Shown here: piece by piece, positions 8,493-16,561 of the stretch | Position numbering within the stretch: position 1 is the stretch's first letter | Layout: the number at the start of each line of letters is the position of its first letter | NCBI GenBank assembly: GCA_046351325.1 | Contig: JAXLYR010000021.1 | Coordinates: 62,001-126,000, forward strand | Direction of reading: 5' to 3' | DNA length: 64,000 nt | From: Xiheicaenibacterium sp046351325 | Lineage (GTDB): Bacteria > Myxococcota_A > Polyangia > Polyangiales > Polyangiaceae | Translations under genes and position numbers: made by a program | The notes under the pieces: generated by a model | What the model was told of the DNA's origin: nothing | The model's database searches: none | The model's input: only the letters and a program-made list of their open reading frames with translations

Positions 8493-8972
8493 ATGATGAA
8501 GACGCTGAAAGTCCTGTCGATGTTGGTTCTTGCCGGCACCCTGTCGAGTGCGGTCGTCGGCTGCGGTGGTGGGCGGATGACCACGCGCGACGCGATCTCG
8601 CTCCTCGACAGCCCCGAGCCGGGCGATAGGCGCCAGGCAGCGGACTCCCTACGCGGTGGTAAGTCGGTCAGCTTCAAGAAGTCCGTCGTGCCCTACGAAG
8701 CGATTCAACCGCTCATCAATACGCTCGGCCACGAGTCCGACCCGAAGGTGCGCGGCGCCATCCTCATCACGCTGGGCGCGTCGGGCGCCCCCGAGGCGAA
8801 GGCTCCAATCGACGAGTGGGTCCAGAAGGCCTCGAGCCGTGAGGAGCAGCGCTGGTATGGCCGCGCGCTCAAGTACTATCTCATCAAGACTGGCGTGAAA
8901 GACGAGGGCGAGAAGTTCCCGGAGGGCTGGCCCTACGGCACCAACGGTTACCCGCCTGTCATCGACGATTGA
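8493..8972 (+). CDS. HEAT-repeat-like predicted lipoprotein
   Basis: 159 residues. The signal MMKTLKVLSMLVLAGTLSSA is followed by VVGC with Cys24, then GGG. The mature part carries a HEAT/armadillo-like pair of helices: SLLDSPEPGDRRQAADSLRG and PLINTLGHESDPKVRGAILI, a pattern common in myxobacterial envelope proteins that act as protein-binding scaffolds. The C-terminus is Tyr/Pro-rich (EGWPYGTNGYPPVIDD). A sigma-54-like promoter abuts the start. The 3' end overlaps the convergent hydrolase gene by 25 bp. Confidence 0.75.
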   Translation: MMKTLKVLSMLVLAGTLSSAVVGCGGGRMTTRDAISLLDSPEPGDRRQAADSLRGGKSVSFKKSVVPYEAIQPLINTLGHESDPKVRGAILITLGASGAPEAKAPIDEWVQKASSREEQRWYGRALKYYLIKTGVKDEGEKFPEGWPYGTNGYPPVIDD

Positions 8973-9865
8973 CCGGTAGCGCGCTCGCGAGCTCGCAACA
9001 GCGCGTCGACGAGCAGCTTCGGGCGCTCGAGGTGCGGGCTGTGACCGAGCGCGCGAGGCTCGTCGAACGAGGTCTCGGGGGGGAGCGCGCGCTTCAAAAA
9101 GGCGAGGCCGGAGCGAGGGAGGATGCGATCGCTCTCGCCCCAAACGACGTGCACCGGGCAGCGAATGGTGCCGAGCTCGGCCGCGGTGAAGAAGTCAGCC
9201 TCGCTGAGCGAGCCGAGGAAGCCCTGCACCGTCGCTGAGGAGAGCTGCTTGACGAGCCCCGGCTCGAGCAGGACGAACGCGAGCGGCGGCTCGTGCAGGA
9301 GTTCGCTGAAGAAGCGGCGTGCGTCGGCGCGCGACTCGAGCTTGAAGCGCCGGCGGATCGCGGCGAGCTCCTCGGCGTCGAGCGGGGCGCCGGCGGGGGA
9401 GGCGAGGACGAGCGCTCGCACGCGCTCGGGTCGCTCGAGCGTGTAGCCGAGCGCGGTCGCGCCGCCGAGCGAGGTGCCGAGCACGACGGCCGGCTCGCGC
9501 GGATGGATGAGCGCGTCGAGGGCCTCGCGCATGCCGGTCCGCAGCCGTTCGCGATCGAGCGAACCTCCGAGGCTCTGGCTTCTGCCGTGGCTCGGAAGAT
9601 CGGGGAGTACGACGCGCTCGGCGTGCTTCGCGAGGTCGATGGCCACCCGCAAATAGGCCGAAGACGTCGTGCCCATCCCGTGGAGCAAGACGAACGTGCC
9701 GCGCCCTTTGCCGCGCAGCTCGTAGGCGTGCACCCGCGCGACGGAGGTGTCGATGAAGACGCTGCGAGCGCCGAGCGCGCGCATGGCGGCGTGCGAGACG
9801 AGCTCGACGAATGCAAGCATGGGACGCGGCATCTTGCGCTCGAGCCGTTCGAGGGACAAGCGCAC
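8948..9865 (-). CDS. Alpha/beta-fold hydrolase
   Basis: A 305-residue alpha/beta hydrolase. Oxyanion-hole motif LLHGMGTT is near residue 60, nucleophile elbow GTSLGG has Ser132, the acid is Asp246 in WGESDRI, and the His is at GHSPHLERP (His275). The strand-turn-strand VVLPDLPSHGRS (85-96) is typical of the esterase/lipase/C-C hydrolase class. There is no convincing signal peptide, although residues 15-35 are moderately hydrophobic. The substrate cannot be predicted. It is convergent with and overlaps the lipoprotein gene at 8493-8972. Confidence 0.9.
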   Translation of the reverse strand: MRLSLERLERKMPRPMLAFVELVSHAAMRALGARSVFIDTSVARVHAYELRGKGRGTFVLLHGMGTTSSAYLRVAIDLAKHAERVVLPDLPSHGRSQSLGGSLDRERLRTGMREALDALIHPREPAVVLGTSLGGATALGYTLERPERVRALVLASPAGAPLDAEELAAIRRRFKLESRADARRFFSELLHEPPLAFVLLEPGLVKQLSSATVQGFLGSLSEADFFTAAELGTIRCPVHVVWGESDRILPRSGLAFLKRALPPETSFDEPRALGHSPHLERPKLLVDALLRARERATGQSSMTGG

Positions 9866-9897
9866 GAAAGGAGCACGCCCGCGTGTAGACTCGCTCG

Positions 9898-10413
9898 ATG
9901 GACGACCTCGCTTCGCTGAAGGACTTCCTCGGGCGAACGCCGTTCTTCGGTGGGGTGCTCGACGAAGCGCTGGAGTACCTGGCGACCCTCCTCATCGTGC
10001 GCGACGTCGCCGCGCAGACGCCCGTCTTCGTCGAAGGCGAGCACGGACGCTCGATGTTCATCCTGCGCAGCGGCGAGGTGGTCGCGCTTCATCAGGCGTC
10101 GGCGGCGGGGCCGGCGGTCAAGCTGATGCGCTTTCGCCAGGGCGACTTCTTCGGTGAGACCACGCTGATCGAGATGCAGCCGCGGCCGTTCACCGCCGTC
10201 GCGGAGCAGCCTGCGCGCCTCTACGAGCTCACGAGCCGCCACCTCTACGACCTCTACAAGCGCGACGTTCACACGTACGTGATGGTCTTGCAGAACATCA
10301 ACCGCGAGCTCTGCAGGCGGCTGCGACGCGCGAACGATCGCGTCTCTCATTTCGCGACCGAGATGGCCGATGAGGAGACGCAGATCCCCGACGAGTGGTC
10401 GGGCCGACTCTGA
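9898..10413 (+). CDS. Cyclic-nucleotide-binding-domain protein
   Basis: 171 residues, essentially a single cNMP-binding (Crp/PKA-regulatory-like) beta-roll: FVEGEHGRSMFILRSGEV (42-59) and the phosphate-binding cassette GDFFGETTLIEMQPRPFTAV (82-101). The cassette keeps Gly-Glu but has RPFT where RSA/RTA is usual, so nucleotide binding may be altered. A short C-terminal helix (INRELCRRLRRANDRVSHFA) follows with no helix-turn-helix, so it is a stand-alone sensor rather than a Crp-type transcription factor. It diverges from the hydrolase gene with 32 bp between the starts. Confidence 0.85.
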   Translation: MDDLASLKDFLGRTPFFGGVLDEALEYLATLLIVRDVAAQTPVFVEGEHGRSMFILRSGEVVALHQASAAGPAVKLMRFRQGDFFGETTLIEMQPRPFTAVAEQPARLYELTSRHLYDLYKRDVHTYVMVLQNINRELCRRLRRANDRVSHFATEMADEETQIPDEWSGRL

Positions 10414-10435
10414 GCCTCTCGCGTCCCGCAGCGGA

Positions 10436-11653
10436 TCAGCGCGCGTCGCTCGCTCGAAGCTCGGCGAGGACCTCGGCTTCTTCTTCTCCATCCGCGAGCT
10501 GCTCGAGCGCCTCGTAGACCGCGGGCGACGCCACGCCCTTCGCCAGGACGCGCAAGCGATCGGCGTCGGGTCGCATGCGGTTCAGCGCGACCGCCGCGCC
10601 GACGCGCACCTCGGCCGCGGCGCTCGGGTCCTCGAGGACGCTCTCGAGGTCTTCGGGAGCGACCGCCAGATCGCGAAAGGTCGTGCGCGTGAGCTCGACG
10701 AGCGCGGTCGCCCAGTTCTCGGTCGACCGGCCGCTCCGCGCCACCAGATCACGCACGTGAGAGCGCGCCTGGTCGGCGCTCTCGTGTGCGGCGAAGGCCG
10801 CTTCGAGCCGGTGGTAGAGCGCGCCGTTGAGGTCGTGGTTGTCGTCGCTGTCGATGCGAAGTCCGTGGCGAGCGCGCAGGTGAAGCTTGCGCGGGCGCTC
10901 CCCATCTCGAGGATCGAGCTCGATCACCACGGAGTCCGAGGCGCCTTCGATCTCGGCGACCTCGGACCAAGGGACGAACCTCTTCAATAGAACGCTGTCA
11001 AAGGAAACGCCGTCGGCGCCGATCGTGATCCAGCCGCGACGCAGCAGGCTGGGCGCGACGAAGGTGAGGAGCGCGCACGCCGCGCTGAGGACCGCGAGCG
11101 AGGGCATCGCCGCGCTGAGGAGCAGCGGCGTCGCCAGGATCGACAGGACGCGCAGCACGACCAGCGCGTAGCCGAGCCACGGGAAATAGACGTAGGCCCC
11201 TATCGTGGCGGTTCGGTCGAGCGGGGCGAGGCCGAACTCCTTCATCCACCGTGCGCCATCGGCGTGGGTCGTGCAGCGGATCGAGAGGCGCTCTTGCTGT
11301 CTGTTCGGCAGGTTCGTCGTGAGCTCGAGATCGACGAGGCCGCTGAGGCGTGACACGAGCAGCGCCGAGAGCGACTCACGTGGCCAGAAGCGGTCGCGAC
11401 ACGCGATCCCTCGCTCGTCGTACTGGAGCTGTGTGTTTCGCCAAGCCGCCATTCGCGCCCGCACGACGGCGAGCGCGACGAGCACGCTCAAGTGGGCGAC
11501 GGCGAGCGCGGCGCTCAGGGCCGGCGTCGTGATGGCGAGCACCGAGAACGCCGTAACCGGCAAAGCGCCGATGGCAGCTGCCAGCGCCAATCGCACGGGC
11601 GTGTAGAGCGGGCCGCGCAGCATCGTGTAGAGCTCGACCGTCCCGCGGGCCAC
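10436..11653 (-). CDS. Polytopic membrane protein with PH-like and HEAT-like parts
   Basis: 405 residues. Four predicted membrane helices: two near residues 18-65 and two near 155-205. After each helical pair comes a beta-rich cytoplasmic segment (AWRNTQLQYDERGIACRDRFW; GWITIGADGVSFDSVLLKRF...VPWSEVAEIEG), reminiscent of bacterial PH-like (bPH/YdbT-type) domains. The C-terminal ~80 residues are helical with a HEAT-like unit (LEDPSAAAEVRVGAAVALNRM). Function unknown. It is convergent with the cNMP-binding gene, 22 bp apart. Confidence 0.75.
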   Translation of the reverse strand: MARGTVELYTMLRGPLYTPVRLALAAAIGALPVTAFSVLAITTPALSAALAVAHLSVLVALAVVRARMAAWRNTQLQYDERGIACRDRFWPRESLSALLVSRLSGLVDLELTTNLPNRQQERLSIRCTTHADGARWMKEFGLAPLDRTATIGAYVYFPWLGYALVVLRVLSILATPLLLSAAMPSLAVLSAACALLTFVAPSLLRRGWITIGADGVSFDSVLLKRFVPWSEVAEIEGASDSVVIELDPRDGERPRKLHLRARHGLRIDSDDNHDLNGALYHRLEAAFAAHESADQARSHVRDLVARSGRSTENWATALVELTRTTFRDLAVAPEDLESVLEDPSAAAEVRVGAAVALNRMRPDADRLRVLAKGVASPAVYEALEQLADGEEEAEVLAELRASDAR

Positions 11654-11736
11654 GGCTGGAGCCTAGCTCGCTGAGCCGTGACGCGCCGCCACGCGCGCCC
11701 TTGACTCTACGCGTCTCCATTCAGAATCCTTGGGCC

Positions 11737-13020
11737 GTGCGTCGTGCCTCCATCTTCGCTCTCGCGACTGTCCTCGCCCTCCTCGGCTGCAAGCGAAACC
11801 CGACCTTCAAAGAGCTCGGTGGCAAACACAAAGACGCCCTCGACAGAGCGGTGTCTGGCGCCGAAGCAATAAGGGGCTCCCTCGACAAGACACCAGCGGC
11901 CGCGGCGGGTGCGCCCTGCAAGGTCGCGCTCAAGGCGGACACGACCGAGGTCGTCACGCTCTTCCAGCTCCTGCCGAAGGACGAGCGCCAGACTCGCGTC
12001 GCGTCGTTCAAGGGCGCGCCGGGTGATCCACCGATCGGGCGCATCGACGCGAGCCTGAAGAGCGACGTCAACAAGGTGCTCTTCGCCGTTCAAATGGGCA
12101 CCTACGACAACGCTGAGCAGCGGCCGACCGACGACACGCTGAAGCAGCTCGAGGCCGAGTACGACCACGTCCGCAAGATCGATCACCTGCTCGTCCTGCG
12201 CGGTGGCAACTGGGGTGGGGGAGCGCTCGAGGCGTTCGTCGTCGGCTTCCCGAGCGGCGCGGTCGAGTGTGGCTTCTCGCTCCCCGATCCCGCCGACGTG
12301 CGAAAGTCCTCGGCCTACGATCCTGCGACCGGTGACGAGTGGTCGAGCGACACCGGGGCCGACAGAGAGCCCATCGTCGCGGCTTGGGTGGCTCAGTTCG
12401 ACGCCGAGCTGAAGTCCCGGTTCGGGCTCTCGCTGCCACCCGCCGCGCTGAAGGGCGATCCCGCGAGCACGGCCTCCGATGCAGACCAGAAGACGCTCGC
12501 GGACGTCGCCGCGCGCTTCCGAGGCATGGTGGCCGAGCTCGACAAGAAGGTCCCCGACTGCGCGGCCGCTCCACCAGCTGGTGCGCTTCGACTGACGAGC
12601 AAGCGCCTGCGGGCGCTCGCGCAGGCGTCGGCGCTCGAGGGCTCGGACGCGAACGTCCTCGTCGAGCCTCTCGAGCTCGTCGCGAAGTCCGCGCTCGACT
12701 TCCTGCGCGCGCCCCAAAACAAGCGCGCGACGCTCGCGCGTGCGCTGCTCGACGCCCCTGCGACCCGCGTCGTCGCGCTCGAGAACTTCCGTCCGGCGAT
12801 GTTCGGCAAAGACGACGGCAAGTTCGAGCCGGCAGCCATCACCGCGCGGGAGGTCGAGCTCGGCCCCGACGGCGTTGCGCGATGTGTCCGCAAGGTCGAC
12901 GTCGTGAACTCCGAGCAAATCAAGGTCGTCTCGGGCGCGGGCAACGTCAGCTACGTGGACCTCGCGAAGTCGGCCAACGCCGACCTCGTGAAGCAGATCG
13001 CGACCAAGCTCCCGCAGTGA
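11737..13020 (+). CDS. Predicted lipoprotein of unknown function (427 aa)
   Basis: The GTG at 11737 is chosen because it gives a compact lipoprotein signal (MRRASIFALATVLALLGC, Cys18). An in-frame TTG at 11701 would add an atypical 12-residue extension. The mature protein is helical and charged, with a central Gly/Trp segment (LLVLRGGNWGGGALEAFVVG) and two conserved-looking Cys (AAGAPCKVAL and DCAAAPPAG). No family was recognised. It is probably anchored to the periplasmic face of the inner or outer membrane. Confidence 0.7.
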   Translation: MRRASIFALATVLALLGCKRNPTFKELGGKHKDALDRAVSGAEAIRGSLDKTPAAAAGAPCKVALKADTTEVVTLFQLLPKDERQTRVASFKGAPGDPPIGRIDASLKSDVNKVLFAVQMGTYDNAEQRPTDDTLKQLEAEYDHVRKIDHLLVLRGGNWGGGALEAFVVGFPSGAVECGFSLPDPADVRKSSAYDPATGDEWSSDTGADREPIVAAWVAQFDAELKSRFGLSLPPAALKGDPASTASDADQKTLADVAARFRGMVAELDKKVPDCAAAPPAGALRLTSKRLRALAQASALEGSDANVLVEPLELVAKSALDFLRAPQNKRATLARALLDAPATRVVALENFRPAMFGKDDGKFEPAAITAREVELGPDGVARCVRKVDVVNSEQIKVVSGAGNVSYVDLAKSANADLVKQIATKLPQ

Positions 13021-13036
13021 GCGGAGCGCGCTCGCC

Positions 13037-14035
13037 TCAGCGCGGGACTTTCTCTTTTGTAAGCGCTTCGCGCGCCGCGAGCGCGAGCTCGCAGCCGTTC
13101 ACGGCGTCCGCGTACTGGATGCGCGTCGACTCGCTGAGCCACGCGGGGTCGACGAAGGCTCTCGCGCGGAAGCGCTCGCTCCCCGACTCGAGGTCGATGT
13201 AGCCCATCCGAGCGTGGTGCGCGCAGGCTCCGTCGAGCTCGGTGGGGCCGCTGCCCTCCTTCGGCTCGTCGAGCACGTAGAGCAGGCCGCGCGCGCGCAC
13301 GACCGCGACGGCCTCGTCGAGCGTGCTGCTCGTGAGCGCCGCGCGGAGCTTGCCGAGCTCGCCACGCGACTCGGCGGAGAGCACGCGCTTCTCCCAGTCG
13401 GGGCTGAGGAAGGGCGCGGCCGCGAGCAGGGCGTGCACGCGGCCGACGTGCGCCGCGCGCGCGGTGCGGTCGCCGCCGATGAGCGCCGCGCGCGCGGGCT
13501 GCAGGAGCTCGGCCTCGGTGCGCTTCGCCGGGGGTCGAGCAAACAGAGGACGAACGGGTCGCGGAACGAAGCCTCCGCCGCGCTCACGAACGTCGTGGTT
13601 CGAGAACGCGTCGATCGGGCCGCGCACGTACACCATGGGCTCGGCGAGGAGGGCCGCGAGCGCGCGCGGGTCGGCGAGCTCCTTGGAGGTGAGGTCGCCC
13701 TCGTATTTGCCCGTGCGGCTCGCGAGGAGCTCCTCGACGCGGGCGCCGAGCTCTTTGTCGCGATCGCTGAGTTTGTCGGTGCGCGTGTGGAGCGCGTCGA
13801 GGATCCGCTTGCGGTCGCCCTCGAGCTCGTCGCGCTTCTTCTTGCGGGTCGTGGTGAACGCGATGATGAGCGCGACGAGGCCCGCGACCGCAGCGACGCG
13901 CAGCACCGTCACGAGCACCGGAGGGATGCGTGAGCGCTGCGCGAGCGGCCGACCGCGCACCGCGGCCTCGACTCGCCGCGCGAGCTCGGGAGACATCTTC
14001 GGCGTCGTGAGGAAGGTGCCCACGTGCTCCCTCAA
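13037..14035 (-). CDS. Single-span membrane protein of unknown function
   Basis: 332 residues. A TTG start overlaps the stop of the upstream MutS-like gene (TTGA), implying translational coupling; a GTG a few codons in is the alternative. One membrane helix lies at about residues 43-61 (VLRVAAVAGLVALIIAF), followed by a Lys/Arg-rich juxtamembrane and a coiled-coil-like stretch (KRDELEGDRKRILDALHTR). The soluble C-terminal domain contains VYVRGPIDAF and a Cys pair (GACAHHARMGY, VNGCELALAA). No recognised domain. Confidence 0.7.
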   Translation of the reverse strand: MREHVGTFLTTPKMSPELARRVEAAVRGRPLAQRSRIPPVLVTVLRVAAVAGLVALIIAFTTTRKKKRDELEGDRKRILDALHTRTDKLSDRDKELGARVEELLASRTGKYEGDLTSKELADPRALAALLAEPMVYVRGPIDAFSNHDVRERGGGFVPRPVRPLFARPPAKRTEAELLQPARAALIGGDRTARAAHVGRVHALLAAAPFLSPDWEKRVLSAESRGELGKLRAALTSSTLDEAVAVVRARGLLYVLDEPKEGSGPTELDGACAHHARMGYIDLESGSERFRARAFVDPAWLSESTRIQYADAVNGCELALAAREALTKEKVPR

Positions 14036-15675
14036 CCGCGCTGCGGCGAGGTCGCCGCGTGCCTTCGCAGGTTCTCCTCGACGAGCGAGAGCAGCTGGTC
14101 CCCCGTCACGCCGAGGCGCTCGGCCGTGGCCTCGGCGAGCGAGCTCTTCGCCACGCCGGGCTTGAACTGGTAGGTCGGCCGGCGCTCGGCGTTGATCTCG
14201 ACCTGCACGAAGCTGAGGCCGGGCACCGTGCCGGCCTGCGCGAGGCGATCGGCGAACGCGAGGAAGTGCGTCGTGATGAAGGCCTGCGGTCGCAGCCGGT
14301 GCAGCATGCCGAGGACGAGCTCGACGATGCGCTCGCCCTCTGAGGGGTTCGTCCCCGAGCAGAGCTCGTCGAGCAGCACCATCGCGTTCGGCGGCAAGCG
14401 CTCGAAGAGGCCGCGTATGCGCATCATCTCCATGCCGAGGCGACCCTCGGATTGATCGGCCTTCGTGCCCTCGATGAGGGAGGCGACGAGGCCCGAAGCG
14501 AGCGTCACGCGCGCGACCCGCGCCGGCACGAAGAGCCCGTTCTGCGCGAGCAGCTGCGTGAGCGCGATCGACTGGAGCAGGCGCGTCTTGCCACCCGAGT
14601 TCGGCCCCGTGATGAGCGTCGCTGAGGTCGTCGCGTTGACCACGACGTCACACGGGACAGGCGTCGTACCGCTGAAGAAGAGCAGGGGATTGAAGAGCCC
14701 GCGGAGCTCTCGCGGCTCGTCGCGCGACACGAGCACCGCGAGCGACGTCACGAGCCCAGCGCGCTCCGTGCGGTCGCGAAAGCCGAGCGCGCCGAGGTAA
14801 AACTCGACGTCGCCGAGGAGCTGCACGAAGAGGACGACCGCGTCCTCGAGGCCGGTGAAGACCGAGTCGATGAGCCTCGCGAGGACCTCGCCCTTCGAGA
14901 AGCTGTAGCCGCGGAGGAAGAGCTCGAAGCGCGCGAGCCACCTGCGCCAGAACGGATTGACGAAGGCGTTCTCGTTCGACTCCTCGATCGAGAGCACGTC
15001 GAACGCTCGGATTTGACCGTCCGCGCCGACGCTCACCTTCAGGTTCAAGGTCGCGAGCTTCGCGTCGTAGCCGAGCAGATCCGTGAGCGACCGATAGGGC
15101 TCGCCCTCCCGCAGCTCCTTGCCGAGCGCGCCGAGCCGAGCGAGCCCCGAGCGCGCGAGCGCGAACTCGCCCAGCCGATCGATGACCTGCTTCATCGCGC
15201 CGAGCGTGTCGAGGCGCTGGCGGTTGCGGTCGTAGCTCTTCATCGCGCCCGTGTTCTCGAGCAGGGCGCGCGTGCGCGCGAGGTCGCGGTGCAAGCCGGT
15301 GAGCGCCGCGCGGAGCGCGGGGGCCTCGACGAGTTCGCGAAGGATGTCCGTGCGAAAGCCGACTGCGCGCGGATCGCTCGGCGGTTGGCTCAGCGCGCGC
15401 ACGAGGTAGCGCGGCGAGGTGAGCGAGATCTCGGCGCCCTCGGGGCTCGCGAGGCTGAAGTACTGCGCGGCGAAGCGCTGGAGGAAGAGGTCCTCGGCGA
15501 AGCCACGCGGGTCCCAGCTCGACGCGGGGAGCGCGGCCTTGTCGAGCGCGTCCGCGAAGAGCCCACCCGACGTGCTCCCCGCGAAGGCCATCGTGATCCC
15601 GAACTTCGTCTGCTCGCGATCGATGCGCGTGCGCGGCGTCGGATCCAGCAGATCCGGAACTGTGAGCTCGGCCAA
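14032..15675 (-). CDS. MutS-like ATPase (stand-alone MutS domain V family)
   Basis: 547 residues. The C-terminal third is a MutS/ABC-type ATPase: Walker A GPNSGGKT (357-364), the Q/N2-like ALTQLLAQNGLFVPA, a signature SEGRLGMEM (409-417), Walker B AMVLLDEL with Asp436/Glu437, and the switch ITTHF. The helical lever/clamp precedes it, but no mismatch-recognition domain I (Phe-X-Glu) is present, so it is not canonical MutS. The architecture resembles the MutS-V 'DNA mismatch repair protein MutS-like' families whose cellular roles are mostly unknown. It is coupled to the membrane protein downstream. Confidence 0.85.
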   Translation of the reverse strand: MAELTVPDLLDPTPRTRIDREQTKFGITMAFAGSTSGGLFADALDKAALPASSWDPRGFAEDLFLQRFAAQYFSLASPEGAEISLTSPRYLVRALSQPPSDPRAVGFRTDILRELVEAPALRAALTGLHRDLARTRALLENTGAMKSYDRNRQRLDTLGAMKQVIDRLGEFALARSGLARLGALGKELREGEPYRSLTDLLGYDAKLATLNLKVSVGADGQIRAFDVLSIEESNENAFVNPFWRRWLARFELFLRGYSFSKGEVLARLIDSVFTGLEDAVVLFVQLLGDVEFYLGALGFRDRTERAGLVTSLAVLVSRDEPRELRGLFNPLLFFSGTTPVPCDVVVNATTSATLITGPNSGGKTRLLQSIALTQLLAQNGLFVPARVARVTLASGLVASLIEGTKADQSEGRLGMEMMRIRGLFERLPPNAMVLLDELCSGTNPSEGERIVELVLGMLHRLRPQAFITTHFLAFADRLAQAGTVPGLSFVQVEINAERRPTYQFKPGVAKSSLAEATAERLGVTGDQLLSLVEENLRRHAATSPQRG

Positions 15676-15720
15676 GATCCCCCCAAGAAGCTTGATGTTC
15701 GAGTCGCGGTGTTCGCAGGG

Positions 15721-16518
15721 CTACGGGCTGCTGCCGCAGAGGAAGCCCTTCGACTTCTCGTCGAACGAGTCCCACCCAGGCGGTACGCGCTTCGGCGTCC
15801 CGCCGCCGCCGGTGATCGGGCAGAGATCCCCGTCCGGCCCGAGCGCATCGAAATACAGCGTCCAAGCATTGTTCGCGAACTCGACCACGGTCGTGCCGCC
15901 GTCGAACTGGGACGCGTTGCTTCGGAAGAAGCCCGCCTGCACCACGAACTTGCGCTGCGCGATCTCCGCGCCGGTCAGCGTGACCTGGCAGCCCGAGGGC
16001 CCGTTCAGATCGTCGGTCGAGATGGTCATCGCCGTCGAGCCGAGCTTCGCGGCGCACGCGCGGATGGCGTCGTTCACGATGTCCTTCTTCAAGCAGACGG
16101 GCTCCTTGAGGGACTGGACCGCCGCGACGAGCTCGTCGGCGGTGGGCGAGTAGCCACCGAAGTGACCGCCTTTTTCGGCCTCGCAGCTCACGACGGACGC
16201 GGGCATCGCGGGCGCGGCAGCGGGGCTCGGTGGAGCCGTCGGGCTGTCGCTCGCCGCTGCCGGTGCGGGCTCGGTGGGCGCGGCGGTCGGCGGAGGAGCC
16301 GGCGTCGACGCGACGGTCGCGGGTGAATTTGCAGGCTTCGAAGGCGGGGACGCAGCGGGCTTCGACGAGCTGGAGTTCGACTTCGAGCTCGACTTCGAGC
16401 CCGACTTCGCCGAGGTCTCGCTGTCCTTGTGGGCTTCGCTCTTCTTGTCGCCGCAGGCGCTCGAGAAGAGCACGAGCACAGAGAGGACGAGAGCGTGGCT
16501 GCTGGGCCGTTTGGGCAT
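15721..16518 (-). CDS. Predicted lipoprotein with Ser/Pro/Ala linker
   Basis: 265 residues. Signal ALVLSVLVLFSSAC with Cys22, then a Lys/Ser-rich then Pro/Ala-rich linker (residues 25-105). The globular C-terminal domain (~155 aa) has four to five Cys (SCEAEKGG, VCLKKD, RACAAKLG, SGCQVTL, DLCPITGG and FLCGSS), suggesting disulfides in the periplasm or on the surface. A repeated Gly motif near the end is ITGGGGTPKRVPPGWDSFDEKS. No family recognised. The start diverges from the kinase gene at 16562 with a 43-bp shared upstream region. Confidence 0.75.
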   Translation of the reverse strand: MPKRPSSHALVLSVLVLFSSACGDKKSEAHKDSETSAKSGSKSSSKSNSSSSKPAASPPSKPANSPATVASTPAPPPTAAPTEPAPAAASDSPTAPPSPAAAPAMPASVVSCEAEKGGHFGGYSPTADELVAAVQSLKEPVCLKKDIVNDAIRACAAKLGSTAMTISTDDLNGPSGCQVTLTGAEIAQRKFVVQAGFFRSNASQFDGGTTVVEFANNAWTLYFDALGPDGDLCPITGGGGTPKRVPPGWDSFDEKSKGFLCGSSP

Positions 16519-16561
16519 TGGGGGATGTTAGTCTCCCCTGTCCGCGGTTTGTTCCCCCCAA

